Positions 1 through 10,100 of a DNA stretch of 64,000 nt are shown piece after piece (the stretch's first letter is position 1; each line of letters opens with the position of its first letter). The position numbers and the translations under genes were made by a program. The DNA is from Mugil cephalus (Eukaryota; Chordata; Actinopteri; Mugiliformes; Mugilidae). Below the pieces are notes generated by a model. It was not told where the DNA came from. It worked only from the letters and a program-made list of their open reading frames with translations, and made no database searches. The stretch covers positions 16,782,397 to 16,846,396 of the forward strand of contig NC_061790.1 in the NCBI RefSeq assembly GCF_022458985.1, written 5' to 3'.

Positions 1-432
1 TTATCTAACTCCCGAATACGAATGTATTCTTCAAAATGTCAAATGGCCCACAAACCTCATCTACGCCTGAAATATGTCCCAGGAACATAGACACGTAGGT
101 TATGATGGACCTCTCATCTGGTGAGGCACATATCACATCTGTGGGAGGAATGACAAACATTTTCACTTTTTAATCCTGCGAGGACCAGTTTGAGAGTTTA
201 CGTGACAAAGGAAGGACAATTAAAAATACATTGCCAGTACAAGCTACACAAACTACCTTTGGTGAGACTTATCTGCAGTGGGACTTGTGTTTCTGATTTA
301 TTTCTTTAGTAGGTGGTGTCATTACACCGCAATAAGTTTCTAACAGCGGGGTAAATGATGCCTTACAGAAAGACATTTGTCTCTGTGGAGGAAACTAAAT
401 GGATTTAAGGCACTCGTTAAGGAAGCACTTAC

Positions 433-3400
433 CTTCAGGCTCCAGGAGAGGCGGTACATCCAAACTCTGATGGGCTATTATGAAGGCCTGCTGAATATTT
501 TCTTTTGGCTCTCTGGACAAGCTGTCCCATAGGTCAACCAAGTCTGGGTTTATGGACTTAATCATAGCAAGGAATGCCAGACCACTCCTCCAGCCCTTTC
601 CAAAGTCAGTCACATCCACCCCGTACCTGCATATTTAAAAGAACATAACATACATACATGTATGAACTCAACAGAACAAACAGACACGTTTGAAATCAAT
701 CATTAGGGCTGTACAGTAGAGGTGGAAGGTGAAGGTGTACGCAACTACATCTTTTTCAGACTCACTTAGATGTGCATCTTTGAACCCACTGCAGGAGTGT
801 GTTGATTGCTTTCCCATGGTACTTTGGTTCCCTGGAAGCCTTTCGGCCTTTGCTTGGCAGAGTGTTACAGGAGTAGCTGTCAGGGTCATCTGACTGCGGT
901 GAGAGGTCATCACAGGAAGGGTAACTGCCTACTGATAAGGAAGAGAGGCTAGAAGACAAATGCCTCTGGAGGCCTCTGGTTACCTCCTTTACCTGGAGTA
1001 AGATGGAGATGGTGTGTATGTGAGGTCAGTGACAAAAAATAACACCTCGGCAATGAGCGTGAAACTACATTACAGCACAGACGTTAGACTGATGGTCGAT
1101 GGGGGAAAACTACCTGGAAATGAAGAATGATGTTCCAGGCAAGGTTAAGTACAACAGAAGGGGTGCCATCAGCAATACCGGAGGCATCGATGCCAAACAG
1201 TCTCACCTGGAGGATAACAGAGTTGGCATCAATCTAGTTATACTGGAGTGGATAGTAGGAGTGATATTCATTCACACACTGTCACTGTGTTTACAAGTAA
1301 ACACACTTACGTGTCGATCATCTAGGAAAGCTAGGGCCTTGGAAATGTTGTTCAGCCTGAAAATGCGATGAGAAGACGACCTGAACCTGTAAAGCTAATG
1401 GCAGAGATTACTGGATGCTCACATTCGGGAATAGATAAACATTTTGAAATACATTTATTCTAACTTACCACTATCACATACGGAAAATATGAAGCTACAG
1501 CCAAAAGACGGTTAGCTTTTTGTCTTTTGTTTTCCCGCTTCAGAGGTGGACAGGTTAACTGTTTCCTAAGCTAAATGGCTGTAAAGTTATGGTTAGGCAC
1601 AAGACTGGATCACATGTTTCTCTAGGTTCCCACATAAAGCAAATGATCTCAACACAAACAGGAAGGACATTAATTAAATAAATGGAGACAAGTGTAATAT
1701 ATTCTCATTTCTTCGACTGCTTCACATTAGTCCACCACGTGGACACATGATTCATACCAGTTTGCACCCAGACAGCTCCTCCAGCAGGGCCATGAGTATT
1801 CTGCCATCCTGAATGTCAACAAACAGGTCGTGCACTTCAAGTGGAGGATCACACTGGTGATACAGACACAGGGCCGTTATTGTCGCTTGTATTTGTGAGC
1901 AACACACGCAGTGAGGTTGTCTTAATCTGAGCCTTACTCTGTTCAGAAACACATTCATCCATCTGGTGAAGGTCCTCTTCTGCACTGCTTTTCTCTCATC
2001 TGAGGATCAGATTAATCACAGGGTTGCTGTGGATTAATTTCGATTAATCACGATTAAATATCATTAATTCTTAATCTATATTAATCACGTTTCATTTTGC
2101 ATGAGCAAACAGACTTAAGAAAGAAGAGGATATATCTGCACTTAACGTGTTGATTAAACAGTGTCAACAAAACAACTTGAAACAACTGAACTGCTTTTTG
2201 TCTTTTTTTAAAACCAACATTTGTCCACATTAATGTGTCCCTGTTGCTACTAAGACAAACTAACTTGTAGACATTGTCCAACGAGAGGAGAGCTGACCGC
2301 TTCTTATTTCCAATGTTGCTGCATCTGAGAACAGTCTCTTCCAGTGAACAGTGGTTGCAGGAGTGGACACATATTTGCAAGCCAGCATTGCCAGCTCTTT
2401 GTCTTGGTTTGTTTTGGTTTGGCTTTGTGAAGCTGGGTGATGCATTAGCCATAGTGCTAGCAGAATCCCTGACTTACATATGCTTGGTGTTAATGTGCTA
2501 TTTTAAGCTGGAAGTGCTTCGGTGAAAAGAAAACGCCTTCCTGTAGAGTGTGCATAGTACTTTATGTTGGTCCACTGTTCTGTCTTGGGTTATTTTTTGT
2601 ACTCAAATGCCCCATGTAGAGGATGAGCGTTCTGTTTAGCCCCTTCCATCTTTATCACTTGGTTCTGTTGCCTGTCACTCCTGGATCAACTGCACATTTG
2701 CACATGCGTGATGGTAACTCTACTTGGACAAACTCCCTGAAATGAGATGGTCAGAATCATTCTGAGCTGCAGATGGATTAAATGCATAAAGTTTTTAATC
2801 ACATTAATCGTGACGATGGATTAATCTGAGTTAACGCGTTAATTTTCACAGCCCCAGTATATATATATATATATACTGTAGACTTTGTGTAGCATATGAT
2901 AGGACTCGGATGGCTTTAGTGGCCTCTAGCAGTGACTGCAAATACAACTCTTTTACCCCTTGCATAGCAAGCATGTAGTAAAAATCGCAGGGGGTAAAGC
3001 CACAAAAAAGGTTTTAGTCCCTCTCTAGATACACTATTTGTTTATCTGTTGTGAATAGCTGCACACATGATATGGTGTGCTCATCGGTAGATGACCTGTG
3101 ACCTCTGTAGATATGAAGAGCTCCTCTTCAAAAACACCATAATACATAGTTGCAGGCGATAATACACCAAAATATCTTCAATTTCTGCTAAATCCTACAC
3201 ACTGGATTTATAGAAGAACAAGAGAAACTGCCTGTGTGCGTAAATCAGCTGTTGCTTAATCCTGGAAATCAGGCATTAGAGATTCTAATCTTTTTTCACT
3301 GTTAAAAAGCATTTTATTAAAAATTCTGCGAATCGACAAATAAAACCGACAAACCAATCAAAGCCCCCAAAACTTCCTGGAAAATAACTCGTGTAGGCGC

Positions 3401-3551
3401 ATAAAGAAGGAAAAGAGCTACGTGTTTCATTAGTTTTATAGCTATACACAGCAGTAGCTCAGCATTAGACTGTACCTTGGAGCTGCGTATAGTGATCACT
3501 GATCTGTCCCGTCGGTTTCTCCTGTGAATCCCAGGTGTCCTGCATTCTCAT
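433..3551 (-). CDS. clmn: Calmin, N-terminal part (seven coding exons, runs off left edge)
   Basis: Calmin is a tail-anchored actin-binding protein with two calponin-homology (CH) domains. Coding exons in transcript order: 3476-3551, 1938-1999, 1758-1853, 1311-1394, 1114-1206, 766-992, 433-626. All junctions keep frame and give the first 277 residues. The start ATG (3551) gives MRMQDTWDSQEKPTGQISD, which aligns with the human calmin start (WDxxQ..., GQISD), followed by QKRTFTRW. CH1 covers exons 2 to 5 (LFVDIQDGRILMALLEELSG, SSSHRIFRLNN, WNIILHFQ). A serine-rich linker follows, then CH2 (LLQWVQR, GWRSGLAFLAMIKSINPDLVDL). Exon 7 ends at LLEPE in phase 1. The rest of the protein and its membrane anchor lie left of the window. 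Intron 2 is only 84 bp. Intron 1 holds a hAT-like repeat. The next gene, prkrip1, is about 3 kb upstream on the same strand. Identity is near certain; exon edges are read by eye. Confidence 0.93.
2019..2854. mobile_element. Degenerate hAT-like non-autonomous element in clmn intron 1
   Basis: The left end reads CAGGGTTGCTGTGGATTAAT. The right end, reverse complemented, reads GGGGCTGTGAAAATTAACGC. Both ends are rich in ATTAATC and TTAACGCG motifs, typical of a common teleost hAT-derived repeat whose ends resemble CAGGGCTGTC. There is no long ORF and I could not recognise a clean 8-bp target duplication, so boundaries are approximate. The left end lies about 18 bp from the splice acceptor of clmn exon 2. 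Confidence 0.45.
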
Positions 3552-3900
3552 TCAACCTCAGTCGCTCTGCTCATGATCTACTCCGGAGACAGCAATTCCA
3601 AATGTCAGCAATTAGGAGTGAAACGCTGAGGCTTCCTTACAGAGCAAGGATGAAGAAAATGGAAAGACAGACAGCACATCCTGCCTGAACACGCTAGAAC
3701 TTCGCTCCAAGCGCCACTCCCCTGGGCCCTGAGACAACTCAGCTTGAACCTCATTGGTGGGCAGCGGTTCATAAAAATCCTGTGTCTGAAGGCGGTTGCA
3801 CAACGTGCTGGGAATCCTTTACTGTTAAAATGAAGGAATCAACTGGGATTAGAGAGTTAGGTTACAGGGCTGTGAAGCTGCCCTTCAGGGGTCAGTAATA
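3552..3900 (-). promoter_or_regulatory. clmn 5' UTR and likely promoter region
   Basis: This sequence lies immediately upstream of the clmn start codon and must carry its 5' UTR if the first exon is contiguous. It contains no in-frame continuation of the calmin protein and no recognised TATA box. The transcription start cannot be fixed from sequence alone. Confidence 0.4.
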
Positions 3901-4435
3901 AAAAAAGTGTCTCTTCTTTGATGTAAATACCTAAAATATTTCTCAGTTCCCCAGGTTTAGATGAAAGGGATGAGCAGAGAGGGTACCCAAGGCTTGGACT
4001 AATATTTAATCTTGAGAAAACATGGGTTTAACCTTTAGAAGTATTTTGAGATGGTTTTGGGATAATGTTTAACTGGTTTGTAAATGAATCAAATATTCTC
4101 ATGTTAGACTTGATACTTATCTAGGCCAAAGTACCGCTTCCTCTTGTCAGCATTTAATACAGGGCAGAGGGCACCTTGTATTAATATAAGATAATTCATA
4201 GGTATCTTTTCCTCAAGATGAGTATTTAAAGACAAACTTTATAGTATGTGTAGTACTTTTACTTTACACATTTACTTCTTTACACATTCTTTCTAACAGC
4301 TTACGTTCATAGTTAAATAGGAAATTAACATTTTACACAGGATGAACTGCTAAAACAGAATGCACCCCTTCAGAGTTATCTACCCAATTCTATAAAACAA
4401 TTGTTAAAATCTGCTCCACCTTTACCAGCCTAGAC

Positions 4436-4603
4436 CAGGGGTGTCCAACTTGCTTTAGTTTAGGGGCCACATACAGCTTGGTCACCCAGCAGAACACACC
4501 CCAGTGGACATATTAGGAATAGCAGTTAATTTCTTCAGGTTAATTTTGCAAATTCATTCCACATGCCAGATGGGACCCCCAAGCTCTATGTTTAACACTA
4601 CTG
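4436..4603. mobile_element. Short hAT-type MITE with 8-bp target duplication
   Basis: A 168-bp element with terminal inverted repeats: CAGGGGTGTCCAAC on the left, and CAGTAGTGTTAAAC as the reverse complement of the right end. The flanks are GCCTAGAC (4428-4435) and GCCTAGGC (4604-4611), matching at 7 of 8 bases, as expected for a hAT target-site duplication. It has no coding capacity. Confidence 0.75.
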
Positions 4604-5182
4604 GCCTAGGCTGTGTATATGTTTATGCATAAATAAGATTGTCCTAGAATATGTAATATTACTTTGAGAAGCACGATTCTAATGCACAAAAAGTACTTCA
4701 TCTTTCACTTGAAAGTATTTTTACTATGTGGTAAAAACTACATAGGAATAACATTTAAATAGTAATAGCTGATGCATACCCATTCTTCTTTTGTTCAGGT
4801 GTCTCTTTTAATACTGTGTGAATATTTCTATTTGTAAAACAACTAAAGCATAAATTAAAGAAAGTGTCGGGGAACATTTTTAATTATATCCACAGGAACC
4901 TGAAAAGTCAATCAATCCCAAGTCACTGTTCTTTACATATTCTTTCCCATTTCCACCTCGTACTGGTTGTCCAGGACGGGCATCCTAAATAAAGTCTCCC
5001 ATCAGCCTTTCTGCTCCTTAGAGATATCCAAAAGCTCTTGTTACTTAAGTCAGTTGTGCTGCTTTCTTCTAAATGATCTCTCCTTATTAAAATATGATTC
5101 ACTGTGAGTAAAATCCCTACAGCTGATCGGTTTGGGAAAGTATTAAATTGCAATTTGAAGATATTTCATTTCTGGAGCAATT

Positions 5183-5250
5183 GGTGTACCCCACCTCTTG
5201 CCCAATGACAGCTGGGATAGGCTCCAGCAACGCCCGCGACCCTAGTGACT
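5183..5250 (+). repeat. Fragment of a common teleost non-LTR repeat (3' part)
   Basis: The text CCAATGACAGCTGGGATAGG followed by CTCCAGCAACGCCCGCGACC is the recognisable near-3' segment of a very abundant fish repeat whose head starts GGCGGCACGGTGG. Only the fragment remains. A fragment of another part of the same family lies near 55.2 kb. Confidence 0.65.
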
Positions 5251-5359
5251 CATCAGGGTCATCAGGAAACATGCACAGAGGCAACACTACAAATAAAACA
5301 CAAAGGAAAAATGTCATTTTAATTAAACGCAACCAGAGTGCATGTGCATGTACACCAAA

Positions 5360-5534
5360 CAGGATCCACAGAGGCCCTGAGCCCATAGGGCCCAAAGGCC
5401 CCCACTAACAACGACACACACCACAGGACACCCTCAGAAGACCCATATCCACTCTCTGATGAGTCACAACTGTTTTAGAGGCAAGAGGCCTGCACAATAT
5501 TAGGAAGGTGGTCATAATGTTATGTCTGATTGGT
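5360..5534 (+). mobile_element. Tc1-like transposon remnant (3' end, family A)
   Basis: The segment ends in AATATTAGGAAGGTGGTCAT followed by AATGTTATGTCTGATTGGTG. This is the terminal inverted repeat region of an abundant fish Tc1-like element. Upstream text (CACAGAGGCCC, CACCACAGGACACC) matches the transposase C-terminal coding region, heavily decayed. The same family recurs near 10.8 and 26.8 kb. Confidence 0.6.
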
Positions 5535-6639
5535 GCATGATGTTTGCTGTTTTCATTTCAAATGATCTCTTTCCTTAGTTAAGACATACATGATAAAATA
5601 CGGCTTGTAACTGTTCTTGGCGTCTGTTTCTTGACCCCAAAGACGGCCACGAGCTGAGACACGTCAGTCTGACAACTTGTTACAACTTATGTGTTTTGAG
5701 TTGTTCGATGTTAATACCAGTTGCTGGAGTCTTGACCTTTAAAATATTGCAGTTTGACTTAACATATTACTTTTTTTATTTGGTTCAGTATTTATTAATA
5801 ATGTGTAATGGACTTTTACTACTACTATAGTGAGGTACGAGCAACTCTACATTCTAACCCAAGGATGAGAACTTGAAGATGTGAATAACTGGTATTTATT
5901 ACAAACTTTGTGAACAAGATACTGTAAACAGATACAAGCAATGTAATTATAAAAAAAAATTTATAATCTAAATTTGCCAATTTGCTTATTGCTCCAATTT
6001 AAATGACAATTCTGTTTTAAAAATGTTTTTAAAAGAGCATACTTCCCCCACTGACCGCTTGAAGCTACAGGGCAGTGAGGAAATATTTGAACAAATAATT
6101 TTGAATTATCAGATGCAAACATTTGGTTGAAGTTCTGAATAAATAGAAATTCCATTGGAGATACAGTAGTTTGCACCGCTTCCAGCCTCCAAGACTTCTG
6201 TGTTTTTGTCAGAACAGGACCGACTGACGTGAGCATTGACACTGAAGTGCAAGTCTACAGACTGTGTTTTACTGGCTGCATCATACACGAAATGAGTGAC
6301 ATTTCTCAGTGTGACAGCCAACAGTGTTCGAAAGGAAAAGCTTCCCCTTTCAAACAATATCTGGCTGCCGGCTATTACTGTACCTGCCTCAAGAAAAAGC
6401 AACCGCTACTGGACGAGGCGATCACCGCCGTGGGGAGGCAGGGGTGTGTTCAAAGAACATCGCACGTGAACCTCCTGAACCTCCAGAAGTCACGCCTTTT
6501 CATTCTTTGCGTTGCTTTCTGCAGCCTTGCTGTACCCACAAGCAACGTGCTCCGCCAGGGGCAGCACCGCAAGGCTGCAAAGAACCAGAGGGTTAAACAC
6601 AGATCTGAGGGAGTAAACAAAGCCTGGATGTGCATTCTC

Positions 6640-6979
6640 ATTTTTATTCAGACATTTTTCAATATTAAAAATATAAAAGATTCCAAAAAATTTAGAGAAC
6701 TCGAGTCTGACGATAACCTGACATCTGCTCTGCAAACCAACAGGACACGTATTTCCATTTATGATTTTGGGTAGGATCATGAACAATCACACTGGAACCT
6801 TTGTCTACCTGAAGTCATGCGTTTGTTGGGTTTCCCTGCCTAATAAGCTAGGCAGTTCAAGTCCAAGATTCTCAACAATTCGTAATAAATGATAAATGTT
6901 TTCATCTTTACAGCTGGTCAGTACTTCCTTCGCTTCTTTCAGTTCAAGTCTCTGATGCTTGTGTCCCTCACAAATAGTC
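6640..6979 (-). terminator. prkrip1 3' UTR with polyadenylation signal
   Basis: Downstream of the prkrip1 stop the first clear minus-strand AATAAA lies at 6643-6648 (TTTATT on the plus strand). No other gene feature is seen here. Confidence 0.5.
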
Positions 6980-7546
6980 TCATTTCCTCCCCATGATGAA
7001 GCTGGGGGCCTCGGCGTCGTCGTCAGCCTCTCTTTCTTCTTCCTGCTCGTCCTCACTGCTGTCCGAGCTCTTCTCCTCGCCGTCTTCTTTCTTGTTTTTA
7101 TCCTCCAGTTTAGCTTTCTTCGCCATCAGCTTTTTCAGCTTCAGCTTTTCTCGCTTCTTCCTGCGCTTCGCCGTCCTCTCGTCGGCTGCCTGCTTGTTCT
7201 GCTCCACTTTATCAAGGTACTCTTGTTCCTTATCTTGCTTCAAAGCCATCTTGTCCAGAAAGTCTTGCCTCTGGTACTCTCTGCGGCGGAGGTGCCGGTA
7301 AACGTGGAACTCTCCGCTGCCTGCGCCAGCGCTGGAGCCCATCACATCCCGGACGAACTCCGGCGGAGCCCGCGGGTTCCAGTCTTTCGGCCGGTCTGGG
7401 ATAGGAGCCGCCTTATCCGGATTTCGCATCAACCTCTCCAACTTCAGACGCTGTTCCTCCGCTGGAGTCTTGGCGATTACAAGAGGCCGAGCCTCTTTTC
7501 CTCCAGGTTTCCCTGGTTTGTTGTTCTTTTGTGTTGGCGCCGCCAT
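6980..7546 (-). CDS. prkrip1: PRKR-interacting protein 1 (intronless copy)
   Basis: PRKRIP1 is a small, highly basic, helical protein found in the catalytically active spliceosome; it was also reported to bind dsRNA and inhibit PKR. The 188-residue frame runs from an ATG in the context CAAAGATGGCGGCGCC to a TGA. It shows the family core: [20 protein letters not shown] at about 25-44, [15 protein letters not shown] near 84-98, a Lys/Arg-rich helix with [11 protein letters not shown], then an acidic tail ([14 protein letters not shown]) ending FIMGRK. The frame is unbroken. The human gene has several exons, so this uninterrupted copy is either a retrogene or a lineage with lost introns. A minus-strand AATAAA at 6643-6648 would give a 3' UTR of about 340 bp. 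It is divergent from glrx5. No break or unusual residue suggests decay. Confidence 0.93.
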   Translation of the reverse strand: MAAPTQKNNKPGKPGGKEARPLVIAKTPAEEQRLKLERLMRNPDKAAPIPDRPKDWNPRAPPEFVRDVMGSSAGAGSGEFHVYRHLRRREYQRQDFLDKMALKQDKEQEYLDKVEQNKQAADERTAKRRKKREKLKLKKLMAKKAKLEDKNKKEDGEEKSSDSSEDEQEEEREADDDAEAPSFIMGRK

Positions 7547-7939
7547 CTTTGAAACCGTCACCGTTTTCTTCCTCTATGCCCGAGTCGCCCCGGAAGTTCT
7601 TAAAGGCTTCCGTAACCGGTTTCCTTTTTTTTTTCGATTTTATTTTATTTTTTTGATAAATGGCAGGTGATTTCATGTATTATCGTGATGATAGAGGCGT
7701 CGTGTTCTTTTTTTAAATTAAAGATTCACTCCTAAGCGCGTTTCTTGTGTAACTTAAATAATTGACGTGTGGTTTTAGACCAATCAGAATGGCTTTTGCT
7801 CGGTGACGCTCCAAGTCCCGCCTCTTCTCGCGAGTGTGTTTGTGACGGACTGCTTTCTACTCTGGCGTGGGCAGACCAAAGTTTATCCGTTTAGACGACC
7901 TTTCTTCTCCTCACACAACTACACAACTTCCCAAAGACA
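7547..7939. promoter_or_regulatory. Bidirectional prkrip1/glrx5 promoter
   Basis: The 393 bp between the divergent start codons contain a CCAAT box (7780-7784, CCAATCAG), a CRE-like TGACGT (7763-7768), a GC-rich CCCGCCTC, and TCTCGCGAG (7826-7834). The last matches the TCTCGCGAGA palindrome known from TATA-less, often bidirectional housekeeping promoters. No TATA box is seen. The prkrip1 start overlaps AAGATGGCGGC, a YY1-type motif. Promoter function is inferred from position and motifs. Confidence 0.65.
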
Positions 7940-9198
7940 ATGAACAGTTTAATGAGATATACTGCTCGGTGTCTGCGGACTGGGGCGGCGGTCTGTCTCC
8001 CAAGACAAGCGGACGGACGCGTGTCGGTGGCCTCGGCCCGGCTCCTGTGTGCGGCGGCGGATCTCCAGAAGGACCTTGGTGAGATGGTGAAGAAGGACAA
8101 AGTAGTGGTGTTTATGAAAGGGACTCCCGCCCAGCCCATGTGCGGTTTCAGCAATGCCGTGGTCCAGATTCTCCGGATGCACGGGGTGGACGACTATGCT
8201 GCCTACAACGTGTTAGATGACCAGGACCTCAGGCAAGGTCAGTAAACTGGAATAACCTGCAACAAGTGGCCTCGGTGGTTGTGTCACTATGAGTCATTGT
8301 CTTCATTGTATTAACTTTTTGTCCTAATGGTTGGCTCATTCAAAGCCACTGGGCCTTTCGGTTACTTGCCAAGGGTCCCTTCTAGCTGGCTGTGGACTGT
8401 CTTTTATCAGTATCAAGCAGCAGGACTGAAGGGTGTGGTGCTTTGAGATGAACGTTACAACATCAGTATTAATATACAGGACTAAGGGGCTAGTACAGCC
8501 ATTATTGTGTTTTGTCTTGACAGACTGATTTAAATAAGGGCAGCAGATATGTTGAGGAACAAGGAAATACATTGTCAACATTGGCCTTGCCTAATGCCGT
8601 AATATACGCATGCATAATAACAAAAAAATGTTGAAGGAGACACTTCCTTTAAGCCAGAGTCATCTGTTTCCCATAATGCATTGTCATTGTCCTTGTGCTT
8701 GGAAGCACATGATTAGAATGATTAGTAGTACCAAGAATTGTTTTCGACACTCGTAGCACACTCCCAGACATAATCACAGTTTAAATATGCTTAAGCATTG
8801 CTTACATATTGATCTCTGAGTATCACTTTCTTTACTGTGACCAGAGTAGACTATGAATGCACCACACACCAAAATCAACACACATCATTTATATTCGGCC
8901 ATTCCAATTATTCAGGTCTTCTAAAAATATCATAGAAAGCATTGTTAGTGAGGTGAGTGACCCGTTTATAGAGAAGGTAATACGAGAGATAATCATCTGA
9001 CTCCGATTTCATCGGCCTTCCACAGGAGTCAAGGTCTTCTCCAACTGGCCCACAATCCCTCAGGTCTACTTCAATGGCGAGTTTGTGGGAGGCTGCGACA
9101 TCCTGCTCCAGATGCACCAGAACGGAGACCTGGTGGAGGAGCTGAAGAAGCTGGGCATCCACTCTGCTCTGCAGAACGCCGAGAAAGAATCCAAGTAA
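7940..9198 (+). CDS. glrx5: Mitochondrial monothiol glutaredoxin 5
   Basis: GLRX5 carries [2Fe-2S] clusters from the ISCU scaffold to acceptors in the mitochondrial matrix and is needed for haem synthesis. Two exons, 7940-8237 and 9026-9198, join in phase 1 (GG|A, giving [13 protein letters not shown]) to encode 156 residues, the usual length. Residues 1-40 are Arg-rich and poor in acidic residues, as in a transit peptide. The glutaredoxin core follows: [12 protein letters not shown], the monothiol active site CGFS (in [11 protein letters not shown]), [19 protein letters not shown] (cis-proline TIPQ and GG loop that bind glutathione), and C-terminal [12 protein letters not shown]. The donor is GTCAGT and the acceptor CTTCCACAG. 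The gene shares a divergent promoter with prkrip1 and is convergent with ints9. An AATAAA lies at 10078-10083. Confidence 0.97.
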
Positions 9199-10100
9199 AG
9201 AACGGGTGTAAACGTCAGACAGCAGGCAAGACGGAGGACACAATTTTTTTTTCAGGTCGAACCCCACCCCACACGCTGAAGACCGCTGATAAATCTCTAG
9301 GCAGCTAGTATGTGAGAACGAGGCACAGCAAGAGTGCAGCTGTCTGACAGTAGAGGGTTTTAATGAAGAGAGGAAAGAAATAGTGGCTAGTGTTTTCACA
9401 GGGTTAGAAAAAAATCTGCTACATTTCTCATTAAAGCTCCATAAAGCATTTTTTTGCAACCTGTGGTGAACAGTCTGTATAGACGGCACTGATATTTTAT
9501 CATGTAGCATCTAATTGGTTTACCTACTAAAATCGACTGAGTGCTTTGAGGAAGAATCTGAACATTGCTAGCTAAGCTATGGGTCTGAAAACCAAAACAA
9601 CGAGCTGAAAGACGCTTAAAGAAACACCATAGGGCTGAGATAGAGTCGAGCAATAGTTTTCTTTCACCTTTCACACGACGCATAATAATTAGATCCATTA
9701 TTATAAACATATTGATAAAAACTTTCTCATTTACCCCCCAAAGTCCACATTTGGATACTTTTCATATCTCCAATCACCAAGTTCACATATTTATTTTAAA
9801 AAGTATAGTTGGGGGACATGTAGGAACCACCACAGATTTGGTTTCTCCCTGTGCTTTAATTAGTTCACACTAGAAGTTTCCATCACCCCGCCCTCTAAAA
9901 GCTCTCCTACCTCCAATCAGTTTAAGACCAAATGAGCCTCAGACTAACCTGACTGCACCAGGACTATGTTAAGATCATTAGAACACTGCCAAGAAATGAT
10001 GTCATCACACTTGAAACCTTCCAAACGCGCTGCCTGTAGTGTCAGTATACAAGAAGGAAGAACAAAGAGGGGATGACAATAAAGCTGCATAACGATAATA
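9199..10100 (+). terminator. glrx5 3' UTR with polyadenylation signal
   Basis: Sequence after the TAA stop up to the AATAAA at 10078-10083. I see no ORF of interest. Transcript end is inferred only from the signal. Confidence 0.4.

Larger units (their letters stand above)
3901..6639. other. clmn-prkrip1 spacer
   Basis: AT-rich intergenic DNA between two minus-strand genes. It contains a short hAT-type element (4436-4603), a non-LTR repeat piece (about 5183-5250) and a Tc1-like 3' fragment (about 5360-5534), listed separately. The open frame at 6229-6774 on the plus strand has no ATG context or family resemblance and partly overlaps the prkrip1 3' UTR. I see no other gene. Confidence 0.6.

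Noticed and set aside
1376-1394. Acceptors nearer the clmn exon 4 core (after TTTACAG or GGTTCAG)
   Set aside because: Both put the SSSHRIFRLNN frame out of phase with the preceding exon. The acceptor CCATTAG at 1395 restores frame and matches human length.
3612-3803. Minus-strand frame upstream of clmn as an alternative first exon
   Set aside because: The ATG at 3551 gives a start that aligns with human calmin and joins exon 2 in frame; this frame does not.
6229-6774. Open 181-codon frame on the plus strand between clmn and prkrip1
   Set aside because: It begins at a GTG, shows no family motif or codon pattern, and partly overlaps the prkrip1 3' UTR on the other strand. Probably chance.
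6959-7552. Long plus-strand frame opposite prkrip1
   Set aside because: It is the antisense shadow of the Lys/Glu-rich prkrip1 coding sequence, read as Phe/Leu-rich text.
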